Of a stretch of 64,000 bases of DNA, positions 48,501 through 61,700 are shown in pieces. Positions within the stretch are counted from its first letter, which is position 1, and every line of letters begins with the position of its first letter. This DNA comes from Eutreptiella sp. 'Long Island Sound 2002' (Eukaryota; Euglenozoa; Euglenophyceae; Eutreptiales; Eutreptiaceae): contig OZ038383.1 in NCBI GenBank assembly GCA_964036045.1, positions 66,469,725 through 66,533,724 on the forward strand, in the 5' to 3' direction. The notes under the pieces are model-generated. The model saw only the letters and a program-made list of their open reading frames with translations, was not told where the DNA came from and did no database searches. Both the position numbers and the translations under genes were made by a program.

Positions 48501-51500
48501 CCCTCCACGGTGATTTCCAATGCGTTAAGCAAGACTAGGACCCAGCTCGGTCCTAGTTCGAGTCTTGATTACCGAGCTGGGTTTACCCTGTCGAGGTTTT
48601 ACACCACCTTTTAGGGGCCAAGGGGGGGCAACACGTTTTAGCAAGCAGCAGCAACAGGCGCATAAAACGTCCTTGCGACCACACCGCGGCTCCAAACCGG
48701 CATCCAAGTAGCTCAAAACGACCGGGGAGCCAAGGCGCATCACCACAAACAACTTTGGTTGCATTTTGAGCCGTCGAGCCCGTTCTACGGCCAATTTAGT
48801 GTCCAAAAATGGCCGTTTTGGGGCTGTTTTCGGCTGTTTTCAGGACGATCGTCCTGAAAGTTCAGGACGATCGCCGCTGCGCCTAGCAGGTGTTTCCGAT
48901 GGGGGCCGTTGCTCTTTCATGGCGATTGGGCCATCAAAGGATGGCAAATGGGTGTTCAATAAGGTGTGTACCACTCCGTGGTGCCACGCGGTGGTCCATT
49001 TTGACGTTAGAATGAGCCGTTTTCCAGCCGTGTTTCAAGACAATCGCCGTAAGCATGGAGGCACATCTCCAAAGCAGGCAGTGTTCCCTCCACCGTGATT
49101 TCCAATGCGTTACGCAAGACTAGGACCCAGCTCGGTCCTAGTTCGAGTCTTGATTACCCAGCTGGGTTGACCCTGTCGAGGTTTTACACCACCTTTTAGG
49201 GGCCAAGGGTGAGCTACACGTTTTAGCAAGCAGCAGCAGCAAGCAGCAAGGAGGCGCACAAAAAGTCCATGCGACCACACCGCGGCTCCAAACCGGCATC
49301 CAAGTAGCTCAAAACGACCGGGGAGCCAAGGCGCATCACCACAAACAAGTTTCGTTGCGTTTCGAGCCGTCTAGCCCGTCCTACGGCCAATTTAGTGTCC
49401 AAAAATGGCCGTTTTGGGGCTGTTTTCGGCTGTTTTCAAGACGATCGTCCTGAAAGTTCAGAACGATCGTTGGTACGCCAAGCAGGTGTTTCTGATGAGG
49501 GCCGTTGCTCTTTCATGGCGATTGGGCTATCAAAGGATGGCAAATGGGTGTTCAATAAGGCGTGTAGCACGCCGTGGTGCCACGCGGTGGTCCATTTTGA
49601 GGTGAAAATGAGCTGCTTTCCAGCCATGTTTCAAGACAATCGCCGTAACCATGGAGGCACATCTCTAAAGCAAGCGGTCTTTTTTCAACGGTGATTTCCA
49701 ATGCGTTACGCAAGACTAGGACCCAGCTCGGTCCTAGTTCGAGTCTTGATTACCGAGCTGGGTTTACCCTGTCGAGGTTTTACACCACCTTTTAGGGGCC
49801 AAGGGTGAGCTACACGTTTTAGCAAGCAGCAGCAGCAAGCAGCAAGGAGGCGCACAAAAAGTCCATGCGACCACACTGCGGCTCGAAACCGGCATCCAAG
49901 TAGCTCAAAACGACCGGGGAGCCAAGGCGCATCACCACAAACAACTTTGGTTGCATTTCGAGCCGTCTAGCCCGTTCTACGGCCGATTTAGTGTCCAAAA
50001 ATGGCCGTTTTGGGGCTGTTTTCGGCTGTTTTCAGGACGATCGTCCTGAAAGTTCAGAACGATCGTTGATACGCCAAGCATGTGTTTCTGATGAGGGCCG
50101 TTGCTCTTTCATGGCGATTGGGCTATCAAAGGATGGCAAATGGGTGTTCAATAAGGCGTGTAGCACGCCGTGGTGCCACGCGGTGGTCCATTTTGAGGTG
50201 AAAATGAGCCGTTTTCCAGCCGTGTTTCAGGACAATCGCCGTAAGCATGGAGGCACGTCTCTACAGCAAGCGGTCTTTTTTCAACGGTGATTTCCAATGC
50301 GTTGGGCAAGACTAGGACCCAGCTCGGTGCTAGTTCGAGTCTTGATTACCGAGCTGGGTTTACCCTGTCGAGGTTTTACACCACCTTTTAGGGGCCAAGG
50401 GGGGGCAACACGTTTTAGCAAGCAGCAGCAGCAACAGGCGCATAAAAAGTCCTTGCGACCACACCGCGGCTCCAAACCGGCATCCAAGTAGCTCAAAACG
50501 ACCGGGGAGCCAAGGCGCATCACCACAAACAACTTTGGTTGCATTTCGAGCCGTCGAGCCCGTTCTACGGCCAATTTAGTGTCCAAAAATGGCCGTTTTG
50601 GGGCTGTTTTCGGCCGTTTTCAGGACGATCGTCCTGAAAGTTCAGGACGATCGCCGCTGCGCCAAGCAGGTGTTTCCGATGAGGGCCGTTGGTCTTTCAT
50701 GGCGATTCGGCCATCAAAGGATGGCAAATGGGTGATCAATAAGGTGTGTACCACTCCGTGGTGCCACGCGGTGGTCCATTTTGAGGTGAAAATGAGCCGT
50801 TTTCCAGCCGTGTTTCAGGACAATCGCCGTAAGCATGGAGGCGCGTCTCTAAAGCAAGCGGTCTTTTTTCAACGGTGATTTCCAATGCGTTGGGCAAGAC
50901 TAGGACCCAGCTCGGTGCTAGTTCGAGTCTTGATTACCGAGCTGGGTTTACCCTGTCGAGGTTTTACACCACCTTTTAGGGGCCAAGGGGGGGCAACACG
51001 TTTTAGCAAGCAGCAGCAGCAACAGGCGCATAAAAAGTCCTTGCGACCACACCGCGGCTCCAAACCGGCATCCAAGTAGCTCAAAACGACCGGGGAGCCA
51101 AGGCGCATCACCACAAACAACTTTGGTTGCATTTCGAGCCGTCTAGCCCGTTCTACGGCCGATTTAGTGTCCAAAAATGGCCGTTTTGGGGCTGTTTTCG
51201 GCTGTTTTCGGGACGATCGTCTTGAAAGTTCAGGACGATCGCCGCTGCGCCAAGCAGGGGTTTCCGATGAGGGCCGTTGCTCTTTCATGGCGATTGGGCC
51301 ATCAAAGGATGGCAAATGGGTGTTCAATAAGGTGTGTACCACTCCGTGGTGCCACGCGGTGGTCCATTTTGAGGTTAGAATGAGCCGTTTTCCAGCCGTG
51401 TTTCAGGACAATCGCCGTAAGCATGGAGGCACGTCTCCAAAGCAGGCAGTGTTTCCTCCACGGTGATTTCCAATGTGTTAAGCAAGACTAGGACCCAGCT

Positions 51501-53439
51501 CGGTCCTAGTTCGAGTCTTGATTACCGAGCTGGGTTTACCCTGTCGAGGTTTTACACCACCTTTTAGGGGCCAAGGGGGGGCAACACGTTTTAGCAAGCA
51601 GCAGCAGCAACAGGCGCATAAAAAGTCCTTGCGACCACACCGCGGCTCCAAACCGGCATCCAAGTAGCTCAAAACGACCGGGGAGCCAAGGCGCATCACC
51701 ACGAACAACTTTGGTTGCATTTCGAGCCGTCTAGCCCGTTCTACGGCCAATTTAGTGTCCAAAAATGGCCGTTTTGGGGCTGTTCTCGGCTGTTTTCGGG
51801 ACGATCGTCTTGAAAGTTCAGGACGATCGCCGCTGCGCCAAGCAGGGGTTTCCGATGAGGGCCGTTGCTCTTTCATGGCGATTGGGCCATCAAAGGATGG
51901 CAAATGGGTGTTCAATAAGGTGTGTACCACTCCGTGGTGCCACGCGGTGGTCCATTTTGAGGTTAGAATGAGCCGTTTTCCAGCCGTGTTTCAGGACAAT
52001 CGCCGTAAGCATGGAGGCACGTCTCCAAAGCAGGCAGTGTTTCCTCCACGGTGATTTCCAATGCGTTAAGCAAGACTAGGACCCAGCTCGGTCCTAGTTC
52101 GAGTCTTGATTACCGAGCTGGGTTTACCCTGTCGAGTTTTTACACCACCTTTTAGGGGCCAAGGGGGGGCAACACGTTTTAGCAAGCAGCAGCAGCAACA
52201 GGCGCATAAAAAGTCCTTGCGACCACACCGCGGCTCCAAACCGGCATCCAAGTAGCTCAAAACGACCGGGGAGCCAAGGCGCATCACCACAAACAACTTT
52301 GGTTGCATTTCGAGCCGTCGAGCCCGTTCTACGGCCGATTTAGTGTCCAAAAATGGCCGTTTTGGGGCTGTTTTCGGCTGTTTTCGGGACGATCGTCTTG
52401 AAAGTTCAGGACGATCGCCGCTGCGCCAAGCAGGTGTTTCCGATGAGGGCCGTTGGTCTTTCATGGCGATTGGGCCATCAAAGGATGGCAAATGGGTGTT
52501 CAATAAGGTGTGTAGCACTCCGTGGTGCCACGCGGTGGTCCATTTTGAGGTTAGAATGAGCCGTTTTCCAGCCGTGTTTCAGGACAATCGCCGTAAGCAT
52601 GGAGGCACATCTCCAAAGCAGGCAGTGTTTCCTCCACGGTGATTTCCAATGCGTTAAGCAAGACTAGAACCCAGCTCGGTCCTAGTTCGAGTTTTGATTA
52701 CCGAGCTGGGTTTACCCTGTCGAGGTTTTACACCACCTTTTAGGGGCCAAGGGGGGGCAACAAGTTTTAGCAAGCAGCAGCAGCAAGGAGGCGCATAAAA
52801 AGTCCTTGCGACCACACCGCGGCTCCAAACCGGCATCCAAGTAGCTCAAAACGACCGGGGAGCCAAGGCGCATGACCACAAACAACTTTGGTTGCATTTC
52901 GAGCCGTCGAGCCCGTTCTACGGCCGATTTAGTGTCCAAAAATGGCCGTTTTGGGGCTGTTTTCGGCTGTTTTCGGGACGATCGTCTTGAAAGTTCACGA
53001 CGATCGCCGCTGCGCCAAGCAGGTGTTTCCGATGAGGGCCGTTGGTCTTTCATGGCGATTGGGCCATCAAAGGATGGCAAATGGGTGTTCAATAAGGTGT
53101 GTACCACTCCGTGGTGCCACGCGGTGGTCCATTTTGAGGTGAAAATGAGCCGTTTTCCAGCCGTGTTTCAGGACAATCGCCGTAAGCATGGAGGCACGTC
53201 TCTAAAGCAAGCGGTCTTTTTTCAACGGTGATTTCCAATGCGTTGGGCAAGACTAGGACCCAGCTCGGTCCTAGTTCGAGTCTTGATTACCGAGCTGGGT
53301 TTACCCTGTCGAGGTTTTACACCACCTTTTAGGGGCCAAGGGGGGGCAACAAGTTTTAGCAAGCAGCAGCAGCAACAGGCGCATAAAAAGTCCTTGCGAC
53401 CACACCGCGGCTCCAAACCGGCATCCAAGTAGCTCAAAA
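45568..53439 (+). repeat. Array segment with mosaic monomers
   Basis: Thirteen monomers, including hybrids that carry class B sequence in the palindrome part and class A sequence downstream (47626, 49991), or class A first and class B at the end (50579, 52932). The GGTGCTAG hairpin variant marks three of them (47963, 50331, 50923). A shared variant with CGGGACGATCGTCTTG in the palindrome runs through 51167-52975, showing local homogenisation. Confidence 0.65.
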
Positions 53440-55785
53440 CGACCGGGGAGCCAAGGCGCATCACCACAAACAACTTTGGTTGCATTTCGAGCCGTCTAGC
53501 CCGTTCTACGGCCAATTTAGTGTCCAAAAATGGCCGTTTTGGGGCTGTTTTCGGCTGTTTTCAGGACGATCGTCCTGAAAGTTCAGGACGATCGCCGCTG
53601 CGCCAAGCAGGTGTTTCCGATGAGGGCTGTTGCTCTTTCATGGCGATTGGGCCATCAAAGGATGGCAAATGGGTGTTCAATAAGGTGTGTACCACTCCGT
53701 GGTGCCACGCGGTGGTCCATTTTGAGGTTAGAATGAGCCGTTTTCCAGCCGTGTTTCAGGACAATCGCCGTAAGCATGGAGGCACGTCTCCAAAGCAGGC
53801 AGTGTTCCCTCCACGGTGATTTCCAGTGCGTTAAGCAAGACTAGGACCCAGCTCGATCCTAGTTCGAGTCTTGATTACCGAGCTGGGTTTACTTTGTCGA
53901 GGTTTTACACCACCTTTTAGGGGCCAAGGGGGGGCAACACGTTTTAGCAAGCAGCAGCAACAGGCGCATAAAAAGTCCTTGCGACCACACCGCGGCTCCA
54001 AACCGGCATCCAAGTAGCTCAAAACGACCGGGGAGCCAAGGCGCATCACCACGAACAACTTTGGTTGCATTTCGAGCCGTCGAGCCCGTTCTACGGCCGA
54101 TTTAGTGTCCAAAAATGGCCGTTTTGGGGCTGTTTTCGGCTGTTTTCTGGACAATCGTCTTGAAAGTTCAGGACGATCGCCGCTGCGCCAAGCAAGTGTT
54201 TCCGATGAGGGCTGTTGCTCTTTCATGGCGATTGGGCCATCAAAGGATGGCAAATGGGTGTTCAATAAGGTGTGTACCACTCCGTGGTGCCACGCGGTGG
54301 TCCATTTTGAGGTGAAAATGAGCCGTTTTCCAGCCGTGTTTCAGGACAATCGCCGTAAGCATGGAGGCACGTCTCTAAAGCAAGCGGTCTTTTTTCAACG
54401 GTGATTTCCAATGCGTTGGGCAAGACTAGGACCCAGCTCGGTCCTAGTTCGAGTCTTGATTACCGAGCTGGGTTTACCCTGTCGAGGTTTTACACCACCT
54501 TTTAGGGGCCAAGGGGGGGCAACAAGTTTTAGCAAGCAGCAGCAGCAACAGGCGCATAAAAAGTCCTTGCGACCACACCGCGGCTCCAAACCGGCATCCA
54601 AGTAGCTCAAAACGACCGGGGAGCCAAGGCGCATCACCACAAACAACTTTGGTTGCATTTCGAGCCGTCTAGCCCGTTCTACGGCCAATTTAGTGTCCAA
54701 AAATGGCCGTTTTGGGGCTGTTTTGGGCTGTTTTCAGGACGATCGTCCTGAAAGTTCAGGACGATCGCCGCTGCGCCAAGCAGGTGTTTCCGATGAGGGC
54801 TGTTGCTCTTTCATGGCGATTTGGCCATCAAAGGATGGCAAATGGGTGTTCAATAAGGTGTGTACCACTCCGTGGTGCCACGCGGTGGTCCATTTTGAGG
54901 TTAGAATGAGCCGTTTTCCAGCCGTGTTTCAGGACAATCGCCGTAAGCATGGAGGCACGTCTCCAAAGCAGGCAGTGTTCCCTCCACGGTGATTTCCAGT
55001 GCGTTAAGCAAGACTAGGACCCAGCTCGATCCTAGTTCGAGTCTTGATTACCGAGCTGGGTTTACTTTGTCGAGGTTTTACACCACCTTTTAGGGGCCAA
55101 GGGGGGGCAACACGTTTTAGCAAGCAGCAGCAACAGGCGCATAAAAAGTCCTTGCGACCACACCGCGGCTCCAAACCGGCATCCAAGTAGCTCAAAACGA
55201 CCGGGGAGCCAAGGCGCATCACCACGAACAACTTTGGTTGCATTTCGAGCCGTCGAGCCCGTTCTACGGCCGATTTAGTGTCCAAAAATGGCCGTTTTGG
55301 GGCTGTTTTCGGCTGCTTTCTGGACAATCGTCTTGAAAGTTCAGGACGATCGCCGCTGCGCCAAGCAGGTGTTTCCGATGAGGGCCGTTGGTCTTTCATG
55401 GCGATTGGGCCATCAAAGGATGGCAAATGGGTGTTCAATAAGGTGTGTACCACTCCGTGGTGCCACGCGGTGGTCCATTTTGAGGTTAGAATGAGCCGTT
55501 TTCCAGCCGTGTTTCAGGACAATCGCCGTAAGCATGGAGGCACATCTCCAAAGCAGGCAGTGTTCCCTCCACGGTGATTTCCAATGCGTTACGCAAGACT
55601 AGGACCCAGCTGGGTCCTAGTTCGAGTCTTGATTACCGAGCTGGGTTTACCCTGTCGAGGTTTTACACCACCTTTTAGGGGCCAAGGGGGGGCAACACGT
55701 TTTAGCAAGCAGCAGCAACAGGCGCATAAAAAGTCCTTGCGACCACACCGCGGCTCCAAACCGGCATCCAAGTAGCTCAAAACGA
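53440..55785 (+). repeat. 1173-bp dimer duplicated in tandem
   Basis: The two monomers at about 53440-54612 recur at 54613-55785 with a 1173-bp offset. They share AGGGCTGTTGCTC, CAGCTCGATCCTAG, TTTACTTTGTCGAG, CACGAACAAC and CTGGACAATCGTCTTG. Confidence 0.8.
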
Positions 55786-58252
55786 CCGGGGAGCCAAGGC
55801 GCATCACCACAAACAACTTTGGTTGCATTTCGAGCCGTCTAGCCCGTTCTACGGCCGATTTAGTGTCCAAAAATGGCCGTTTTGGGGCTGTTTTCGGCTG
55901 TTTTCAGGACGATCGTCCTGAAAGTTCAGGACGATCGCCGGTGCGCCAAGCAAGTGTTTCTGATGAGGGCCGTTGTTCTTTCATGGCGATTGGGCCATCA
56001 AAGGATGGCAAATGGGTGTTCAATAAGGTGTGTACCACTCCGTGGTGCCACGCGGTGGTCCATTTTGAGGTTAGAATGAGCCGTTTTCCAGCCGTGTTTC
56101 AAGACAATCGCCGTAAGCATGGAGGCACATCTCCAAAGCAGGCAGTGTTCCCTCCACGGTGATTTCCAATGCGTTACGCAAGACTAGGACCCAGCTCGGT
56201 CCTAGTTCGAGTCTTGATTACCGAGCTGGGTTTACCCTGTCGAGGTTTTACACCACCTTTTAGGGGCCAAGGGTGAGCTACACGTTGTAGCAAGCAGCAG
56301 CAGCAAGCAGCAAGGAGGCGCATAAAAAGTCCTTGCGACCACACCGCGGCTCCAAACCGGCATCCAAGTAGCTCAAAACGACCGGGGAGCCAAGGCGCAT
56401 CACCACAAACAAGTTTCGTTGCGTTTCGAGCCGTCTAGCCCGTCCTACGGCCAATTTAGTGTCCAAAAATGGCCGTTTTGGGGCTGTTTTCGGCTGTTTT
56501 CAGGACGATCGTCCTGAAAGTTCAGAACGATCGTTGGTACGCCAAGCATGTGTTTCCGATGAGGGCCGTTGCTCTTTCATGGCGATTGGGCTATCAAAGG
56601 ATGGCAAATGGGTGTTCAATAAGGCGTGTAGCACGCCCTGGTGCCACGCGGTGGTCCATTTTGAGGTGAAAATGAGCTGCTTTCCAGCCATGTTTCAAGA
56701 CCATCGCCGTAACCATGGAGGCACATCTCTAAAGCAAGCGGTCTTTTTTCAACGGTGATTTCCAATGCGTTGGGCAAGACTAGGACCCAGCTCGGTCCTA
56801 GTTCGAGTCTTGATTACCGAGCTGGGTCTACCCTGTCGAGGTTTTACACCACCTTTTAGGGGCCAAGGGTGAGCAACACGTTTTAGCAAGCAGCAGCAGC
56901 AGCAGCGGGCGCATAAAAAGTCCCCGCGACCACACCGCGGCTCCAAACCGGCATCCAAGTAGCTCAAAAGGACCGGGGAGCCAAGGCGCATCACCACAAA
57001 CAACTTTGGTTGCAATTCGAGCCGTCTAGCCCGTTCTACGGCCGATTTAGTGTCCAAAAATGGCCGTTTTTGGGCTGCTTTCGGCTGCTTTCAGGGCGAT
57101 CGTCCTGAAAGTTCAGGACGATCGCCGCTGCGCCAAGCAGGTGTTTCCGATGAGGGCCGTTGCTCTTTCATGGCGATTGGGCCATCAAAGGATGGCAAAT
57201 GGGTGTTCAATAAGGCGTGTACCACTCCGTGGTGCCACGCGATGGTCCATTTTGAGGTTAGAATGAGCCGTTTTCCAGCCGTGTTTCAGGACAATCGCCG
57301 TAAGCATGGAGGCACATCTCCAAAGCAAGCGGTCTTTCCTCAACGGTGATTTCCAATGCGTTAAGCAAGACTAGGACCCAGCTCGGTCCTAGTTCGAGTC
57401 TTGATTACCGAGCTGGGTTGACCCTGTCGAGGTTTTACACCACCTTTTAGGGGCGAAGGATGAGCTACACGTTTTAGCAAGCAGCAGCAGCAGGCGGTCC
57501 AAAAGTCGTTGCGACCACACCGTGGCTCAAAATCGGCATCCAAGCAGCTCAAAACGACCGGGGAGCAAAGGCGCATCACCACAAACAAGTTTCGTTGCGT
57601 TTCGAGCCGTCTAGCCCGTTCTACGGCCGATTTAGTGTCCAAAAATGGCCGTTTTTAGGCTGCTTTCGGCCGTTTTTAGGACGATCGTCCTGAAAGTTCA
57701 AGACGATCGCCACTACGCCAAGCAGGTGTTTCTGATGAGGGCGGTTGCTCTTTTATGGCGATTGGGCTATCAAATGATGGCAAATGGGTGTTCAATAAGG
57801 CGTGTACCACTCCGTGGTGCCACGCGGTGGTCCATTTTGAGGTGAAAACAAGCCGTTTTTGAGCCGTGTTTCAGGACGATCGTCCCGACCGTGGAGGCAC
57901 ATCTCCAATGCAAGCAGTCTTTCCTCAACGGTGATCTCGAATGCGCTACGCAAGACTAGGACCCAGCTCGGTCCTAGTTCGAGTCTTGATTACCGAGCTG
58001 GGTTTACCCTGTCGAGGTTTTACACCACCTTTTAGGGGCCAAGGCTGAGCAACACGTTTTAGCAAACAGCAGCAGTAGCAAGCAGCAGCAAGCAGCGGCA
58101 GCAAGCAGCGGGCGCATGAAACGTCGTTGCGACCACACCGCGGCTCAAAACCGGCATGCAAGTAGCTCAAAACGACCGGGGAGCCAAGGCGCATCACCAC
58201 AAACAAGTTTCGTTGCGTTTCGAGCTGTCTAGCCCGTTCTACGGCCGATATA

Positions 58253-58720
58253 GTGTCCAAAAATGGCCGTTTTTGGGCTGTTTTCGGCTGTTTTCAGGAC
58301 GATCGTCCTGAAAGTTCAGGACGATTGCCGCTGCGCCAAGCAGGTGTTTCCGATGAGGGCCGTTGCTCTTTCATTGCGATTGGGCCATCAAAGGATGGCA
58401 AATGGGTGTTCAATAAGGCGTGTAGCACGCCGTGGTGCCACACAGTGGTCCATTTTGAGGTGAAAATGAGCCGTTTTCCAGCCGCATTTTAGGACCATCG
58501 CGACAAGCATCAGCAGGCGCTTAAAAAGTCCTTGAGGCCACACCGCGGCTCAAAACCGGCATCCTAGTAGCTCAAAACCACCACGGAGCCAAGGCGCATC
58601 ACCACAAACAACTTTGGTTGCATTTCGAGCCCTCTAGTCCGTTCTACGGCCGATTTAGTGTCCAAAAATGGCCGTTTTTGGGCTGTTTCCGGCTGTTTTC
58701 AGGACGATCGCCGCTGCGCC
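58253..58720 (+). repeat. Truncated monomer followed by a palindrome-deleted monomer
   Basis: At about 58510 the monomer jumps from GACAAGCAT to CAGCAGGCGC, losing the hairpin region and the start of the CAG tract, so spacing to the next monomer is only 405 bp. In that next monomer, at 58701-58710, the 22-bp segment between two copies of GGACGATCG is missing, an exact deletion between short direct repeats. Confidence 0.75.
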
Positions 58721-61700
58721 AAGCAGGTGTTTCCGCTGAGGGCCGTTGCTCTTTCATGGCGATTGGGCCATCAAAGGACGGCAAATGGGTGTTCAATAAG
58801 GCGTGTACCACTCCGTGGTGCCACGCGATGGTCCATTTTGAGGTTAGAATGAGCCGTTTTCCAGCCGTGTTTCAGGACAATCGCCGTAAGCATGGAGGCA
58901 CGTCTCCAACGCAGGCAGTGTTTCCTCCACGGTGATTTCCAATGCGTTAAGCAAGACTAGGACCCACCTCGGTCCTAGTTCGAGTCTTGATTACCGAGCT
59001 GGGTTGACCCTGTCGAGGTTTTACACCACCTTTTAGGGGCCAAGGATGAGCAAAAGGTTTTAGCAAGCAGCAGCAGCAGGCGGTCCAAAAGTCGTTGCGA
59101 CCACACCGCGGCTCAAAACCGGCCTCCAAGCAGCTCAAAACGACCGGGGAGCAAAGGCGCATCACCACAAACAGGTTTCATGCCGTTTCGAGCCGTCTAA
59201 TCCCGTTCTACGGCCGATTTAGTGTCCAAAAATGGCCGTTTTTAGGCTGCTTTCGGCCGTTTTCAGGACGATCGTCCTGAAAGTTCAAGACGATCGCCAC
59301 TACGCCAAGCAGGTGTTTGTGATGAGGGCCGTTGCTCTTTCATGGCGATTGGGCTATCAAATGATGGCAAATGGGTGTTCAATAAGGCGTGTACCACTCC
59401 GTTGTGCCACGCGGTGGTCCATTTTGAGGTGAAAACAAGCCGTTTTCCAGCCGTGTTTCAGGACAATCGCCGTAAGCACGGAGGCACATCTCCAATGCAA
59501 GCAGTCTTTCCTCAACGGTGATCTCCAATGCGCTACGCAAGACTAGGACCCAGCTGGGTCCTAGTTCGAGTCTTGATTACCGAGCTGGGTTTACCCTGTC
59601 GAGGTTTTACACCACCTTTTAGGGGGCAAGGGTGAGCAACACGTTTTAGCAAGCAGCAGCAACAGCAAGCAGCCGCAAGCAGCGGCAGCAAGCAGCGGGC
59701 GCATAAAAAGTCCTTGCGACCACACCGCGGCTCCAAACCGGCATCCAAGTAGCTCAAAACGACCGGGGAGCCAAGGCGCATCACCACAAACAACTTTGGT
59801 TGCATTTCGAGCCGTCTAGCCCGTTCTACGGCCGATTTAGTGTCCAAAAATGGCCGTTTTGGGGCTGTTTTCGGCTGTTTTCAGGACGATCGTCCTGAAA
59901 GTTCAGGACGATGGCCGCTGCGCCAAGCAAGTGTTTCTGATGAGGGCCGTTGTTCTTTCATGGCGATTGGGCCATCAAAGGATGGCAAATGGGTGTTCAA
60001 TAAGGTGTGTACCACTCCGTGGTGCCACGCGGTGGTCCATTTTGAGGTTAGAATGAGCCGTTTTCCAGCCGTGTTTCAAGACAATCGCCGTAAGCATGGA
60101 GGCGGATCTCCAAAGCAGGCACTGTTCCCTCCACGGTGATTTCCAATGCGTTACGCAAGACTAGGACCCAGCTCGGTCCTAGTTCGAGTCTTGATTACCG
60201 AGCTGGGTTTACCCTGTCGAGGTTTTACACCACCTTTTAGGGGCCAAGGGTGAGCTACACGTTGTAGCAAGCAGCAGCAGCAAGCAGCAAGGAGGCGCAT
60301 AAAAAGTCCTTGCGACCACACCGCGGCTCCAAACCGGCATCCAAGTAGCTCAAAACGACCGGGGAGCCAAGGCGCATCACCACAAACAAGTTTGGTTGCA
60401 TTTCGAGCCGTCTAGCCCGTTCTACGGCCAATTTAGTGTCCAAAAATGGCCGTTTTGGGGCTGTTTTCGGCTGTTTTCAGGACGATCGTCCTGAAAGTTC
60501 AGAGCGATCGTTGGTACGCCAAGCATGTGTTTCCGATGAGGGCCGTTGCTCTTTCATGGCGATTGGGCTATCAAAGGATGGCAAATGGGTGTTCAATAAG
60601 GCGTGTAGCACGCCCTGGTGCCACGCGGTGGTCCATTTTGAGGTGAAAATGAGCTGCTTTCCAGCCATGTTTCAAGACCATCGCCGTAACCATGGAGGCA
60701 CATCTCTAAAGCAAGCGGTCTTTTTTCAACGGTGATTTCCAATGCGTTGGGCAAGACTAGGACCCAGCTCGGTCCTAGTTCGAGTCTTGATTACCGAGCT
60801 GGGTCTACCCTGTCGAGGTTTTACACCACCTTTTAGGGGCCAAGGGTGAGCAACACGTTTTAGCAAGCAGCAGCAGCAGCAGCGGGCACATAAAAAGTCC
60901 TTGCGACCACACCGCGGCTCCAAACCGGCATCCAAGTAGCTCAAAAGGACCGGGGAGCCAAGGCGCATCACCACAAACAACTTTGGTTGCATTTCGAGCC
61001 GTCTAGCCCGTTCTACGGCCGATTTAGTGTCCAAAAATGGCCGTTTTTGGGCTGTTTTCGGCTGTTTTCGGGACGATCGTCCTGAAAGTTCAGGACGATC
61101 GCCGCTGCGCCAAGCAGGTGTTTCCGATGAGGGCCGTTGCTCTTTCATGGCGATTGGGCCATCAAAGGATGGCAAATGGGTGTTCAATAAGGTGTGTACC
61201 ACTCCGTGGTGCCACGCGGTGGTCCATTTTGAGGTTAGAATGAGCCGTTTTCCAGCCGTGTTTCAGAACAATCGCCGTAAGCATGGAGGCACATCTCCAA
61301 AGCAAGCGGTCTTTCCTCCACGGTGATTTCCAATGCGTTAAGCAAGACTAGGACCCAGCTCGGTCCTAGTTCGAGTCTTGATTACCGAGCTGGGTTGACC
61401 CTGTCGAGGTTTTACACCACCTTTTAGGGGCGAAGGATGAGCTACACGTTTTAGCAAGCAGCAGCAGCAGGCGGTCCAAAAGTCGTTGCGACCACACCGC
61501 GGCTCAAAACCGGCATCCAAGCAGCTCAAAACGACCGGGGAGCAAAGGCGCATCACCACAAACAAGTTTCGTTGCGTTTCGAGCCGTCTAGCCCGTTCTA
61601 CGGCCGATTTAGTGTCCAAAAATGGCCGTTTTTAGGCTGCTTTCGGCCGTTTTTAGGACGATCGTCCTGAAAGTTCAAGACGATCGCCGCTACGCCAAGC

